Origin: Echiichthys vipera
Taxonomy: Eukaryota > Chordata > Actinopteri > Perciformes > Trachinidae
Length of the DNA stretch: 64,000 bases
Assembly: GCA_963691815.1 (NCBI GenBank)
Contig: OY829661.1
Span: 1,481,001-1,545,000 of the forward strand
Direction: 5' to 3'
Both the position numbers and the translations under genes were made by a program. The notes under the pieces are model-generated. The model had not been told where the DNA came from and did not search any database. It saw nothing but the letters and a program-made list of their open reading frames with translations. Positions 42,561-52,914 of this stretch are shown in pieces. Within the stretch, counting starts at the first letter, position 1, and each line of letters starts with the position of its first letter.

Positions 42561-43142
42561 AAGGAGGAGTGGGTAAAAGGAGCTGCAGAGGTTGGACCAA
42601 ATGGAGTCACTTGGAACCTCCTGGGACCGACGGAACTTCTCCACAGGGGCCCATCACTGACAAAAGGTAAGCAGTCACCTATTCTTCTTAAGAAGTAAAG
42701 ACTGTGATTTGGCCTTTAATCTAAATTATTGGAGAAAGTCAGTATGTTTCCTAGAGGTTAATTCGATCCAAATTTAGCCAGTGGACTGACAATTTGAAAG
42801 AAAGGCCTAGTAAACTGATTTGAAATCAGTATAAGAGTAAAAGGTAAAGGAGTGTTCTCCAGGTCCTAGGCCAAAAAGAGTGCTCAGTAGGACATTCAGG
42901 GAACGCAGAAAGGCCGGAGGCTGTAGAGACCCTCAAATATACATTAGGCATTAAAGACTAAAAGCGCCACAGGGGGATAGCCCCTAGATGAGCCTAGAAA
43001 ACCACAGAGTTGTAGCTCTGGGAGCTAAGGTTCTGGGAACCAAAGTATAAGAAATACCTAAAAGTTGTGTTTATCTGTGGGATTGTTGTGTGGGAGGTTT
43101 CGAGGACAATAGAGAACACAAACAGATAAAAGTGTGAGTAGG
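42561..43142 (+). other. ERV B 5' leader, first part
   Basis: Noncoding leader between primer site and gag, interrupted by ERV A. A donor-like AAAAGGTAAGC lies at about 42662-42672. The leader resumes at 48928. Confidence 0.6.
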
Positions 43143-43563
43143 TGTCAGGTTCAAGCAACCTAAAACACCCAAAACTTGACAAAAGAGAGAAAGACAAGAG
43201 TGATATGTTTTACTTGCAAGGAGAACGGACAGAGATGCGTTCAGTTACAATCTCCTACCGCTCTGAAGTACACTCTGCCGAGCCCTTTCTTTTTATTTAC
43301 TTTCGGTGGTTCCAAGATAGAATGAGTTACAACTCTTAAGGTGAGGGGGCACACAGCTGCAACTCGAGACATATGGACAATTCATTGTCTTTATGAGTTT
43401 ACAACTCTAAGGAAGAGGGGGCACATGTTGTTCTTCCTTAAAACATGTCCTGTCATTAATCAGTTGAGCAGGGTCTGTGTTTTCACAGATACAGTTTTGG
43501 TGACTCATCAACAGTCACGCTTATCTGATTTCTTCGACCTGCAAAACAACTCTGCACAAATTA
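43143..43563 (-). mobile_element. 3' LTR of ERV A, truncated in U3
   Basis: Collinear with the 5' LTR from its position about 88 onward. On the minus strand it ends ...CCTGACA. The start of U3, the polypurine tract and the end of env have been removed in one deletion. Confidence 0.9.
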
Positions 43564-45100
43564 CCAAATTACAAATTAGCATCCATCCAGGAGTCCCTCA
43601 TAGTGGTATCGACTCCAGAGTGCTCCTTCATCTTACTGTTGAGAGTACGGAGCCCTGCTAAGGCCTGCCATCAGCAGCAGTGTTGTTAGGGATGAAAGTG
43701 CAGCACTGTTCACCCAACATTGCACATACCCCTCCTTTCTCGGCCAATAGCATGTCCAGGGCTATTCGGTTTTGGAATGCCATGAGGGAAGTTGCAACTA
43801 ATTGATCGTAAACTGCTTGTAAACAACTTTGTGTCCAATGTCCTAGCTTTTGCACGTTGTAGTGGATGTAATTGATTCTGTCTACATTCTTGTTAACTGT
43901 ACACCACAAGCAAAAAATAGATTCAAAACCATTAGATATCTGGTTGGCTTCTTTATATTCATCTGGCACCCCTCGTGTAACTCCTATAGCACCAATGTAT
44001 GTTGGATCTTTTACATCTATCAATTTCGCAAATCTTTTCTCACGTTGCCACTGTTCAGGCATTAATCTGGATCGAGTAGCTGCTAAATCTGCAGCAGACA
44101 TTGTCAAGATCTGGTTCTGTCAGTGCCCTCCTCTCCTTTGTCTTGTGTGTGTTTGTCTCCCTCTGTCTGCGTTTCCCTGCATGTGCTTCTCCCTGTCTGT
44201 CAGTAGGTCCGGTAGGCGTGCCTCCAAAGCTGCAGCCTGTTAGCTAATTACACCAACACCTTAAAAGCCTGAAGCTGGCAGGTATGCAGCGCCGGACCGT
44301 CGTCGACCCAACCTTGGTAAAACTATTCCCCCCGGACTGGCATCCCCTTTCTCGTAGTGATTTTCACGCTCCCCGTTGTAAGCATACTAATCGTGTTTTG
44401 TGTTCTGTTTTCTCTCCGTAGTTTCTCGTGTTCCCGTTTTCCCGTCCGTCTCCCGATCTCCCGACGTCTCCCCGTTCTTGTATTTCCGTGTTTGTTTAGT
44501 TAGTCTGTTGTTTGATTATCTGTAGTTTGTTTCCGTTTGTATTATTAAACGTTTAATTTGTAACTTCCTTTTTGTCCGTGTCTGCATTGAGTCCACCTTT
44601 GTGTTATCCCTGTACCGTTCATGACAGACATAGGATGAATAGATATTGGCAAGAGCAATGTTATGAGAGCACAGTATCCCGTCACATCTCTCGGTAATTT
44701 ATCAAACAATCTCTCCTCCCCACACCACCAGACGTCGCTTCGTGGCATGTTTAGATAATTATAGCTGGGAATATTTGTAAGAGGGGTCTAGGACTCTTTC
44801 TGTTTATTCTGTTTAGACATGTTAGCAGCTTGTTCAACCATTAATAACCCATTGTTATTATGTCCAGATACCCCTGTTGCCGCCTGGAACCATTCATCTT
44901 GAGTATACGCTGTTCTAGGTTCTCCAAATGCAAAAACTCCTTGTTCACTACAATTGTACATGCATAGATTTATCAGGAATGAAGGATCATTATAATTAAA
45001 CAGATAGATGTAACCCAGCAACGGATGGCATCTGCTAACCATCTTTGGGTCATTTTTGCTAAATGTATCTCCTCTACTTGGTTTGGTGTCTTATAAACGC
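43564..45100 (-). pseudogene. ERV A env, broken (gamma-type transmembrane subunit)
   Basis: The transmembrane part (43658-44101) has NKNVDRINYIHYNVQKL and a C-x6-CC motif (CAMLGEQCC), the signature of env proteins whose two subunits are disulfide-linked, as in gammaretroviruses. Upstream pieces after a solo LTR contain WWCGEERLFDKLPRDVTGYC and GEPRTAYTQDEWFQAATG from the surface subunit. It is disrupted by the LTR insertion, a stop and frameshift after NNTAADG, and loss of the membrane anchor and tail. Env of ERV C is clearly related. Confidence 0.88.
44097..44631 (+). mobile_element. Solo Gypsy LTR (family B) with GACAT duplication, inside ERV A env
   Basis: LTR 44102-44626 starts TGTCAAGATCTGG and ends CCGTTCATGACA; GACAT lies on both sides. 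It matches the LTRs of G1 and G4 and the solo LTR at 19783. It reads in the opposite direction to ERV A and postdates it. Confidence 0.93.
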
Positions 45101-47720
45101 TTCACTGACTTTCAGGTCTATCCACCCTCTAAACATCTGAATCCACCCTATTATCAGATTTTGGCTCACCTACCCTAACGGAGTCTTCGACCAAAATGAC
45201 CCTTTTGCAGTGTGTTAAATGGATCCACGTTAATCACTCTGCTATCTTTATTGCTGTGGGGGTGGTCAGCAATACGTGATACGGCCCTTCACACATAGGT
45301 GAATACCAGTGTTTCTTTTTTTATGATTCTTATTAGCACCCAGCAGTCTCCCAGTTCCACTAGTTGGAGTTCCTGCTGGGGGACGGAAGGGATTTCGTTA
45401 GTTTGTTTCTGTTTTTGTTTTTCCAACATGGACCTCATCTAATCAGCTAAATTAGCCTCATCATCCGTTTCCCATTAATTTGTGAAATTGGGGTAGTCTA
45501 TATGTTTTTTCAAAGAACATTTCATAAGGTATCAATTTAAAAAGTACAGGTGATATTTATGTATAATTTTACTAAATCTTAACATTGTGTCCATGTCTTT
45601 TCTTCAATGCACTTCTTTAATCTATTTTTAATCGTTCAGTTAATTCTTTCTACTAGGCCAGCACTTTGTGGTTGGTAAGCACAATAATTCTTCAGATCAA
45701 TATGAAACATTATATTATATTATATTTTTTACTATCTGGTTTACAACATGAGTTCCATTATCATTATCATATATATAGATTTTCTCAGGTATCCCATACC
45801 TGGGAATAATGTCTTGTCAAAGCATCTATTATGACTGGACTACTTTTTACCACTTTTTCCTTCACTTTGGTTTAATTCTATAAAATCCATGTGGATTATT
45901 TGGAATGGATATTTAGGTGTAGGAAACGTTCCTCTACGCAGTCTTAGATTACCTTGTGGATTGTGCCTGGCACACGTCAGACATGCTCTACAGAAGTTTT
46001 TTGAATAAGAGTTGAATCCATAGGTCGTATAATATTGGTGTATCTGTCCTACCATCCCTCCTGTTGAGACATGTGTTAACCCATGGCTCAATATTGCCGC
46101 CCATTTATACAAGTTTCTTGGTAGGATAGGTTTGCTGTCTGGTCATTTGAATATGTTGTCTTGTAATTTTGCTCTGTTTTTTATCCAAACTTCTCTTTCA
46201 GTTTGTGGACTTTGTTCTTGCATTTCTTTTAAGGTAGTTTGATCCAGAGTTGTGCATTCTTGCAATGTCAACACAGTTGTGTGACCTGTTGCTGCTGCTT
46301 TTGCTGTTTCATCTGCAAATGCATTTCCTAGGGAAACACTATCTGTGCCAGACGTATGTGCTGCACATTTACATATTGCTAATGCTTTTGGCAGTTGCAC
46401 TGCTTGCAATAGATTTGTTAAAAGTTCAACATGTGTTACTAGGTTCCCTGTTGAGGTTATCATGCCTCTGTTCTTCCAATATGGTGCAAAAGTATGAACT
46501 ATAGCATCTGCATATTGACTATGAGTATAGATAGTTACTTCTTTGTTTTTCATTAATTTACATGCTTCAGTTAGTGCTATAAATTCAACAGCCTGTGCTG
46601 AATAATGTAATGGCAGTTGTTCTGCTTTTAGCACCGTCGGATGAGTTACAACTGCATCTCCTGTCAGGGTTTTACGTAGTTCATTCTTTTTAGAGTAACC
46701 ATTCACAAATATCACTCCTCCTTTTTGTAATGGTTGGTCTCTCAGAACAGTGAGGCAGTGCACATGCTACACTGTCTAGTTTAGATGAAAAATATGCTAT
46801 AGGTTTCAACTTGTCTCCAGGTTTTTGTTCTAATACAAAGGTCATATAATATAATTTGCAATCTACCATTTGAACAAAAGGTTTACTATAATCTGGTAAT
46901 GCTAGTCCTGTGCTAGATACCAAAACTTGTTTTATTTTACAGAATGCTTCTTCAGCCTCTGCATTCCAGCATAATGGGGATGTCATTTTTAGATTTTCTT
47001 CATACATTAATTTACTCAAAGGTGCTGTTATTTCTGCATATTTAGGCACCGAAGTTCTACAATAATTTGTCAATCCTAAAAATGACATCATCTATTTTTT
47101 ATAGTCACTAGCTTAGGAGCTTGGAGGATTGCAGTTTTTTTGGCTTCCACTATTGTTCGTCCTCCTGCACTAAGATTGTGTCCCAAATATTTGATCTATT
47201 CTTTGCACATCTGCAGCTTATTCTTTATTTGCTTTGTGACCTTCTTCAGCTAAATATTTTAGGAGTGCTATAGTGTCTTTTTACATGTCTCCATATCAGG
47301 GGAGGCTAGTAAAATATAATTTACATACAGCAGCACTTGGCTTCCCCCTGGAGGTTGGAATTTAGCCATACTTGCACTCATCACTTGAGAGTAAATAGTT
47401 GGACTCTCGCAATAGCCTTGGGGAAGTCTGGTATATGTGTATCTTTCCCCCCAAAGGTGAAGACGAACCAGAATTGACTTTTTTTTTCTACTGGCACCGA
47501 AAAGAATGTGTTGCTTATATCTACTACAGTGAACATTTTGCATCTGGTCTCAAAGTATTTAGCAGCGTATGAGGGTCAGGAACACACGGAGCTCTTTGAA
47601 TTACAGCATTATTTACTGCTTGTAAATCTTGCACCATGCGCCATCCTTCAGATGGTGCTTGCTTTTTTACTGGAAAAATAGGAGTGTTGCAGGGGGAGAT
47701 TTTGGTCCAGTCCTGTTAAC
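45101..47720 (-). pseudogene. ERV A pol: reverse transcriptase, RNase H, integrase
   Basis: In order on the minus strand: RT with TYTRLPQGYCESPTIYSQVM; the catalytic YxDD is replaced by YVNY (about 47310-47325), so both metal-binding aspartates are gone. Then SFLGLTNYCRTSVPKYAEIT (RT-connection), RNase H (EFIALTEACKLMKNKEV, LGNAFADETAKAA) and integrase (zinc part FCRACLTCARHNPQG; IIHMDFIEL with the first Asp; later GLVERIN with the Glu). Several frameshifts and stops separate these. Gag-protease sequence is not found upstream. Confidence 0.9.
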
Positions 47721-48389
47721 ACATAGGGTGTTCTAAAAACTGGTTTTAGTCAGTAGGGTAGCGATTAAACTACCTTTTGTGGTAACTCTCACTTCAACTC
47801 CTTCGAGTGGAGAATTCTTGCCTTTGCATCCACAATAGGTTCGCTACTTGAAGTCCTACTGTTTTGCATGAGGTAAAATACCTAGTGGTATTTTGATCTC
47901 TAATCACACTCACAATCACACTTTCATTCACACAATTTTACAGTTTTTTTCTTCTGAACTTTTAAGACGTCTGGACCCCACTTGTCCTTTTAAACAGAGC
48001 TTTCGGGTCTCTGTCTCCCAGTGGGTTTAGCGTCACAGGACCCCGCCGTCCTTTACACAGAGATTTTCATTTATTTTCATTTTTTATTTTCCTTTGCCTC
48101 TATGGGATTTAAGTGATCGCTTTTACCTGATAGTGTCTAGAATTGTCAGGGCTTGCTACACGCAATGACCCTCAGTCATTCGTCATCTTTTTAAGTGAAA
48201 CTTCACTCACCACTGTGGCACCACTGTTGTCTTTCCCCTTCACGGATTACCGTCAGCCGTCAGATCCCAGCGGATGAGCTGATTTCCAGTCCTGGAAAAG
48301 GATCTTAAAAGACTCACTCTATGGAGTCTGCCGTGGCCACGGTCTTTCCTGGAGTCCCCCACACCCGCTGGAATCCTTCAGGCGTGTTG
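47721..48389 (-). other. ERV A leader and deleted gag region
   Basis: Between the primer site and the first RT motifs only about 670 bases remain, too short for gag and protease (normally over 2 kb). No gag motif is recognisable. Confidence 0.7.
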
Positions 48390-48409
48390 GTATCTGGCTC
48401 GAAGGACCA
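48390..48409 (-). promoter_or_regulatory. Primer-binding site, tRNA-Tyr (ERV A)
   Basis: On the minus strand TGGTCCTTCGAGCCAGATAC matches the complement of the tRNA-Tyr 3' end at 16 of the first 18 bases. It lies six bases after the LTR. Tyr primers are unusual for gamma-type retroviruses. Confidence 0.8.
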
Positions 48410-48415
48410 AATAAA

Positions 48416-48922
48416 TGTCAGGTTCAAGAAACCTAAAACACCCAAAACTTAACAAAAGAGAGAAAGACAAGAGTTATATGTTTTACTTGCAAGGAGAACG
48501 GACAGAGATGCGTTCAGATAATCTCCTACCACTCTGAAGTACACTCTGCCGAGCCCTTTCTTTTTATTTACTTTCGGTGGTTCCAAGATACAATGAGTTA
48601 CAACTCTTAAGGTGAGGAGGCACACAGCTGCAACTCGAGACATATGGACAATTCATTGTCTTTATGAGTTTACAACTCTAAGGAAGAGGGGGCACATGTT
48701 GTTCTTCCTTAAAACATGTCCTGTCATTAATCAGTTGAGCAGGGTCTGTGTTTTCACAGATACAGTTTTGGTGACTCATCAACAGTCACGCTTATCTGAT
48801 TTCTTCGACCTGCAAAACAACTCTGCACAAATTAGCTATTCAAACACACCAAGTAAGGTTAGATTATATGTAAAGGCAATTTGAGTAAATAAGAGTTTAC
48901 TTTATGCACAATTATTCCAACA
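48416..48922 (-). mobile_element. 5' LTR of ERV A
   Basis: The 507-bp LTR on the minus strand starts TGTTGGAATAATTG and ends CCTGACA. An AATAAA signal falls at plus 48563-48568. It is complete, unlike the 3' copy. Confidence 0.92.
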
Positions 48923-48927
48923 GTAGG

Positions 48928-49260
48928 TTTCTGTGATGGTGGATATACCCTGTCTGGAGCCGCTGATAGTGAAACACTGTCAGTCGAAGCTTGTTTGCAG
49001 ACATCACGGAAAAGCCTGACGATTAAACTCACCACTGGTCTTCTCTTATCTGGAGGTACATAAATAACGGGACTGTGACACTCGGCTTTTGGTCATTAAA
49101 ACTGGTGATTTATTGTCTCACTCCGCTCTATCATAGTAGAGTAGAAGCTTGAGTGAGGGGAGGATCACTGGGGACTAGATCCACTGACCGGATAACAAGT
49201 GTGTGTGAATAAAGAACAAATAAATACCTGTGAATAGTACTTTAACAGCTGAAATAACTA
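48928..49260 (+). other. ERV B 5' leader, second part
   Basis: Continuation of the leader after ERV A; without ERV A the sequence would read GAGTAGG into TTTCTGTGATGG. AATAAA-like and donor-like strings are present but no coding. Confidence 0.5.
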
Positions 49261-49629
49261 TGGCAGGCCCAGGATTAGATTGGGATGAATACTGGCAGCG
49301 AGTAGTAGGGCAGGCCATTTCCGGAAGGCCTACTCATAGTCAGGATAAAAAGAAACAGGGTGAGACTTCAGACAGAAGTGGGAGGAGACAGTGAGAGGAG
49401 GAAAAGTGGAAGGAGAAGGAGAGACAGCGTCAGAGAGGGAGCGCGATATGAGGAAGAGAGGGTGCATGAGAAGGCACAACAGAAAGGAGGGGCTTTCGGA
49501 GAGCAATTAGAGGAAGAGACAGTGGGAGCAACAGGGGGAGTAACAAGGCTGCCCTTCAATGAGAAAGCACCTACTAACAGACACAGACACCAAGCAGGCA
49601 GACCCAAACATGAGATTGACTCAGACCAT
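49261..49629 (+). pseudogene. ERV B gag, start only
   Basis: An ATG opens MAGPGLDWDEYWQRVVGQAI, then a charged stretch that hits a stop at about 49393. The remainder is rich in Arg/Glu codons in another frame (49360 onward). Position after an ERV leader supports a matrix-like Gag start. It is cut by the LTR of G5. I do not recognise close relatives of the protein. Confidence 0.5.
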
Positions 49630-50009
49630 TGTGATGACCCTGGGGTTGGTCCTGCTCGGTTCTCTTGTTGGCTGTTTGTTTGCTTTTTTTCAGGAGATTG
49701 GTGGGAGGAGCTATGCCATCAGGGATGCAGCACACCTGAGCAGGCTGGGCTCAGGTGGCTATAAAGCAGATCTGCAGGATCCTCTCGCTCTCTCTCCTGG
49801 CCTGCCTGACTGACCGACATTATTTGTTTTGATGTTGTTTTCACATACATACACTTACACTCTCTAACACACAGACACTGCATACATACTGACAACTGAT
49901 ACTGAATTATGTTACTTATTTCCTTTGATTAATTAAAACATTTTGAATTATTTACAGACTATGTGTGGTCTCCCTCTTTTGTCACATACTGTTGAGCCAG
50001 GTTGTGACA
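49630..50009 (+). mobile_element. 5' LTR of Gypsy G5 (Gmr1-like)
   Basis: The 380-bp LTR starts TGTGATGACCCTGG and ends GGTTGTGACA. TATAAA is at 49760-49765. Three bases later comes TGGGGGCTCGT, a primer site related to tRNA-Pro in its first 11 bases. The 3' LTR lies beyond the window. Confidence 0.8.
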
Positions 50010-50695
50010 AAATGGGGGCTCGTTCGTCCAATTTCTGATTTTCTTTGTCCGGTAAGTTTGCTTTCTGATGAGTTAGTAGCTCATTGTAGTCTGCTGGAGC
50101 TGGTACAATTTGTGTCACCTTTCTTATGCCAATCTGAACTACTAAAGGTTTGGGGCTGGCCTTTAAAGGAGAATAGAGCTAATCGGTATTAAGTTTTTCT
50201 AAGAAGGACTTGAGGTGGTAGTCTGGGTATTAAAGCTGCTAAGTACTAGTTTTGGTTATTGGTTTTGATGGAGATCAGTTTGTCTGTGTGTACAGGTTTG
50301 GTTTGGGTTTTGGTACCTTTGATTGCTAAGTTTGGTCAGTTGTGAGTTTGGTTAAGGCTGGAGATAGTTTTGGAAATTGAGGGCTAATGGAGACAGTGTT
50401 GATTGTTTCTTGTGCACATGCTAGAATAATCTTTCTCTGGTAGGATGAAGGAACGTTTCTCTTGATAGTGTTGCAGTGAAAACGGTTAGAGCAGTTGTCT
50501 CGGGGGCACATCCCTGGATTTAAGGGGGTCGCTGTTTTTACAGTTGCCTTGCTGGTCCAAGTGGTTTTTAGTCCATAAATACCCGCTGTAAGTAACTGCA
50601 TGAAGACTAGGGTAGAGATTAGTACGTTTCTGCGTAGGTAGTTAGTGGGAAAGCTCAATTTTTTCCTGCACCTCAGGAATCAAAATTGTTTAGTA
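50010..50695 (+). other. G5 5' leader
   Basis: Begins with the primer site (TGGGGGCTCGTTCGTCC, 50013) and contains a donor-like CCGGTAAGTTTG at about 50050. No coding is seen before the gag ATG. Confidence 0.6.
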
Positions 50696-51209
50696 ATGGC
50701 TTCTGTTACTGGTTTTGTTCAGTCTCCATCAGATGAACTTTTGAATAGTTGCACGAAAGAGCAACTCTTGAAGCTCGTTGAGCATTATGACATTGACATT
50801 GGAGAAAAACGGTTGAAGGAGGAAATTAAAGGGTTGTTGAGGTCTGCTTTTATTGAAAAATGGTGTTTTGCAGAGTCCAAGTGTCAATGTTGCATCTGCG
50901 GGTTCTACTGTGGTAGCGTTAACTTTTGCGCAGCAAAAAGAGCTGTTGCAGATGGAGAGGGATAAATTGGGTATAGAAAAGGAACGGCTAAGGCAGTCTT
51001 TAGAAAAGGAAAAATTGGAGTTGCAGCAGTACCGATTAGATCACATTAAGGCAGGTAGACTATCGGGTGATGCTGGTACTGGATGGTTAGAAGAGTCTGT
51101 AGCCTCTGGTTCACAAAGTTTGAAAAGGTTTGACGTTGTGGGCAATTTGCGTCCAGTACCAAAGTTTGAGGAGAGAGACCCAGACGCATTTTTTTCCCTT
51201 TTTGAGCGT
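50696..51209 (+). pseudogene. G5 gag, N-terminal half
   Basis: From ATG the frame reads MASVTGFVQSPSDELLNSCT, KEQLLKLVEHYDIDI, then after a one-base shift near 50857 continues QSPSVNVASAGSTVVALTFA, a coiled-coil (MERDKLGIEKERLRQSLEKE) and RFDVVGNLRPVPKFEERDPD, AFFSLFER. The last part is the entry to a SCAN-like capsid used by this Gypsy group. ERV C inserts directly after FER. The C-terminal end reappears at 61738, about 130 residues further along in the family. Confidence 0.85.
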
Positions 51210-51846
51210 TGTGGAAGATAGAGGAATGAGCTGCTGGGTCATGTGGCTTTTGAAATGGCTAAACTGAAGTTGGTGCACAATGGGGTCATGGTACATAAAC
51301 CCCTGGAATGAGACTAGTCCTGGCTGGTTGAGCAGATAATAACTTGCATCAGAGAGCCTCACAGAAAAGAGAGGAAGATAGAGATCTCGTGCTCTCTCAC
51401 ACATCACCTCGTTATGATCCTAAAGAACAGAGGAATGTTCATTTCCTCATTTTAGGCACACACACACATATTCATTAACTAACAATTTCTTGTGTTGCAG
51501 ACACAGACACATCTGTTCTCTCTAGATAGCCATATAGGGACATGCACTAATTTCCTTCACTCAGCTTTTAGTGTTATAATGTGTTGCTAGGCAGATTAAC
51601 GCCCATTGCCGCCTTTTTTACCTTTAAGGCGTTACCATCGACTGAAGGGTATTTAAAGCCGCTACCCCTAGACCACAACAGACTCTTCTGATGTATGACC
51701 TGGTTTAAGTTGTATCAGAACTTGTCTCCGCTTTGCAAAGTGCTCCAATAAAGATATCGGTGTGATCTCAAGCCATCGTCCCAAGATCTCTCCTTCTATC
51801 CTCCGATCAACGGACCCGGGGAGGTAACTGCAGGTTGATCTCAACA
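51210..51846 (+). mobile_element. 5' LTR of ERV C
   Basis: The 637-bp LTR runs from TGTGGAAGATAG to TTGATCTCAACA. A TATTTAAAG promoter element lies at about 51650 and AATAAA at 51747-51752. A CA-dinucleotide run lies near 51460. Confidence 0.95.
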
Positions 51847-51849
51847 ATT

Positions 51850-51867
51850 TGGGGGCTCGTCCGGGAT
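51850..51867 (+). promoter_or_regulatory. Primer-binding site, tRNA-Pro (ERV C)
   Basis: TGGGGGCTCGTCCGGGAT is identical to the tRNA-Pro primer site of murine leukaemia-type gammaretroviruses, three bases after the LTR. Confidence 0.95.
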
Positions 51868-52914
51868 TGGAAGGAGGAGAAGGCAAATTCGACCCAAAAG
51901 GTTTCTTCACGGGGAACAGCGTGAGACACAAGCCGGCACATCAGTAAAGGTAAGCAGAACCTGTTTAATCGAAACTCTGCACATTGGGCATTCTAAAACA
52001 TTGTGTCTTGCCTGCGCCACAGTGAGTAAACTATTTAAATTGAGATAATGGCAAAACTGAAAATGGTAAACTGAGAATGGTCCTGGGTCGGGGTTGACCC
52101 CACCGTTATTCTGACGAGGATACGGAAAAAACCTAGGAGGTTACTGGGTTAGAGGCCCGGGGAACTGAGGATACCCCGAATTCTATAAGCCGAGTCTGGG
52201 ACTCATATGTAGAGGCATCGCAATTTTGCTATAAGTCGAGTCTGGGACTCATATGTGTGTTTGCATCGTAATTTTGCTATAAGCCGAGTCTGGGACTCAT
52301 ATGTGTGTTTGCATTGCAATTTTGCTATAAGCCGAGTCTGGGACTCATATGTGTGTTTAAAGAAGTGTGGGAGGTTCGTGTGTATATCCACTTTGACATC
52401 AGACTCAGGTTCTGAGGAATACACATTTCTGTGGGACAACAGAGGGCGGTATAGTTCTGTAGCTGTTTTTATCTGAAACGGGAAAAGTGGTGCACGTTCT
52501 GGGGTAACCCCGAGAGTGAAGGCGCACAGCTGTGAGTCTGTGTAGAAGCTTCCTTTACTAGAACGACATTACCAGCATTGACCCCCGTTGACGAGAGCAG
52601 CGAAATGTTATACCTTCATTCATGATTGCACCATATACGTCACCGGAGTATTTAGCGTGGATTGTGAAAGTGAATAAAGAATAGAAAAGGCAGACGAGAT
52701 ACTTAGGTGCCATTTTGGAATAATTAAATATCGGGCTTGCTGTTTTCTGACTCACAATAAGAGCGAAGTGAACGAATAACACGGTGTCCTGGCTGTTCCA
52801 ATCAGAGGTGATCTGTAACGAACAAAGTCAGCAGGATCAGCAAGAGCTGATTGGCCGTGGATGAGTCACCGTCTCAGAATAAGGCTCAGAAGACAGTAAT
52901 CATATAAGAAAATA
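51868..52914 (+). other. ERV C leader (packaging region) with tandem repeat
   Basis: A noncoding leader of about 1 kb precedes gag, as in gammaretroviruses where it holds the dimerisation and packaging signals. An early GGTAAGC (51949) could be the env splice donor. Confidence 0.7.
52183..52360 (+). repeat. 48-bp direct repeat in the ERV C leader, four units
   Basis: Units start at 52183, 52229, 52277 and 52325, each beginning CTATAAGCCGAGTCTGGGAC then TCATATGT. The first three end in CAATTTTG-type sequence; the fourth is shorter. They are head to tail without unique spacers. Confidence 0.93.

Larger units (their letters stand above)
43138..48927 (-). mobile_element. Endogenous retrovirus A, minus strand, with GTAGG target duplication
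   Basis: GTAGG occurs at 43138-43142 and 48923-48927, just outside the two LTRs, and LTR ends are TGTTGG...TGACA. Order on the minus strand is LTR, primer site, pol, env, LTR. Gag and protease are deleted, and the 3' LTR has lost its first 90 or so bases together with the env membrane anchor. The two LTRs differ at about eight positions over 420 bases by eye. The provirus sits inside the leader of ERV B. Confidence 0.92.

Noticed and set aside
52183..52360. CRISPR-like array
   Set aside because: The units are head to tail with no unique spacers and lie in a retroviral leader of a vertebrate.
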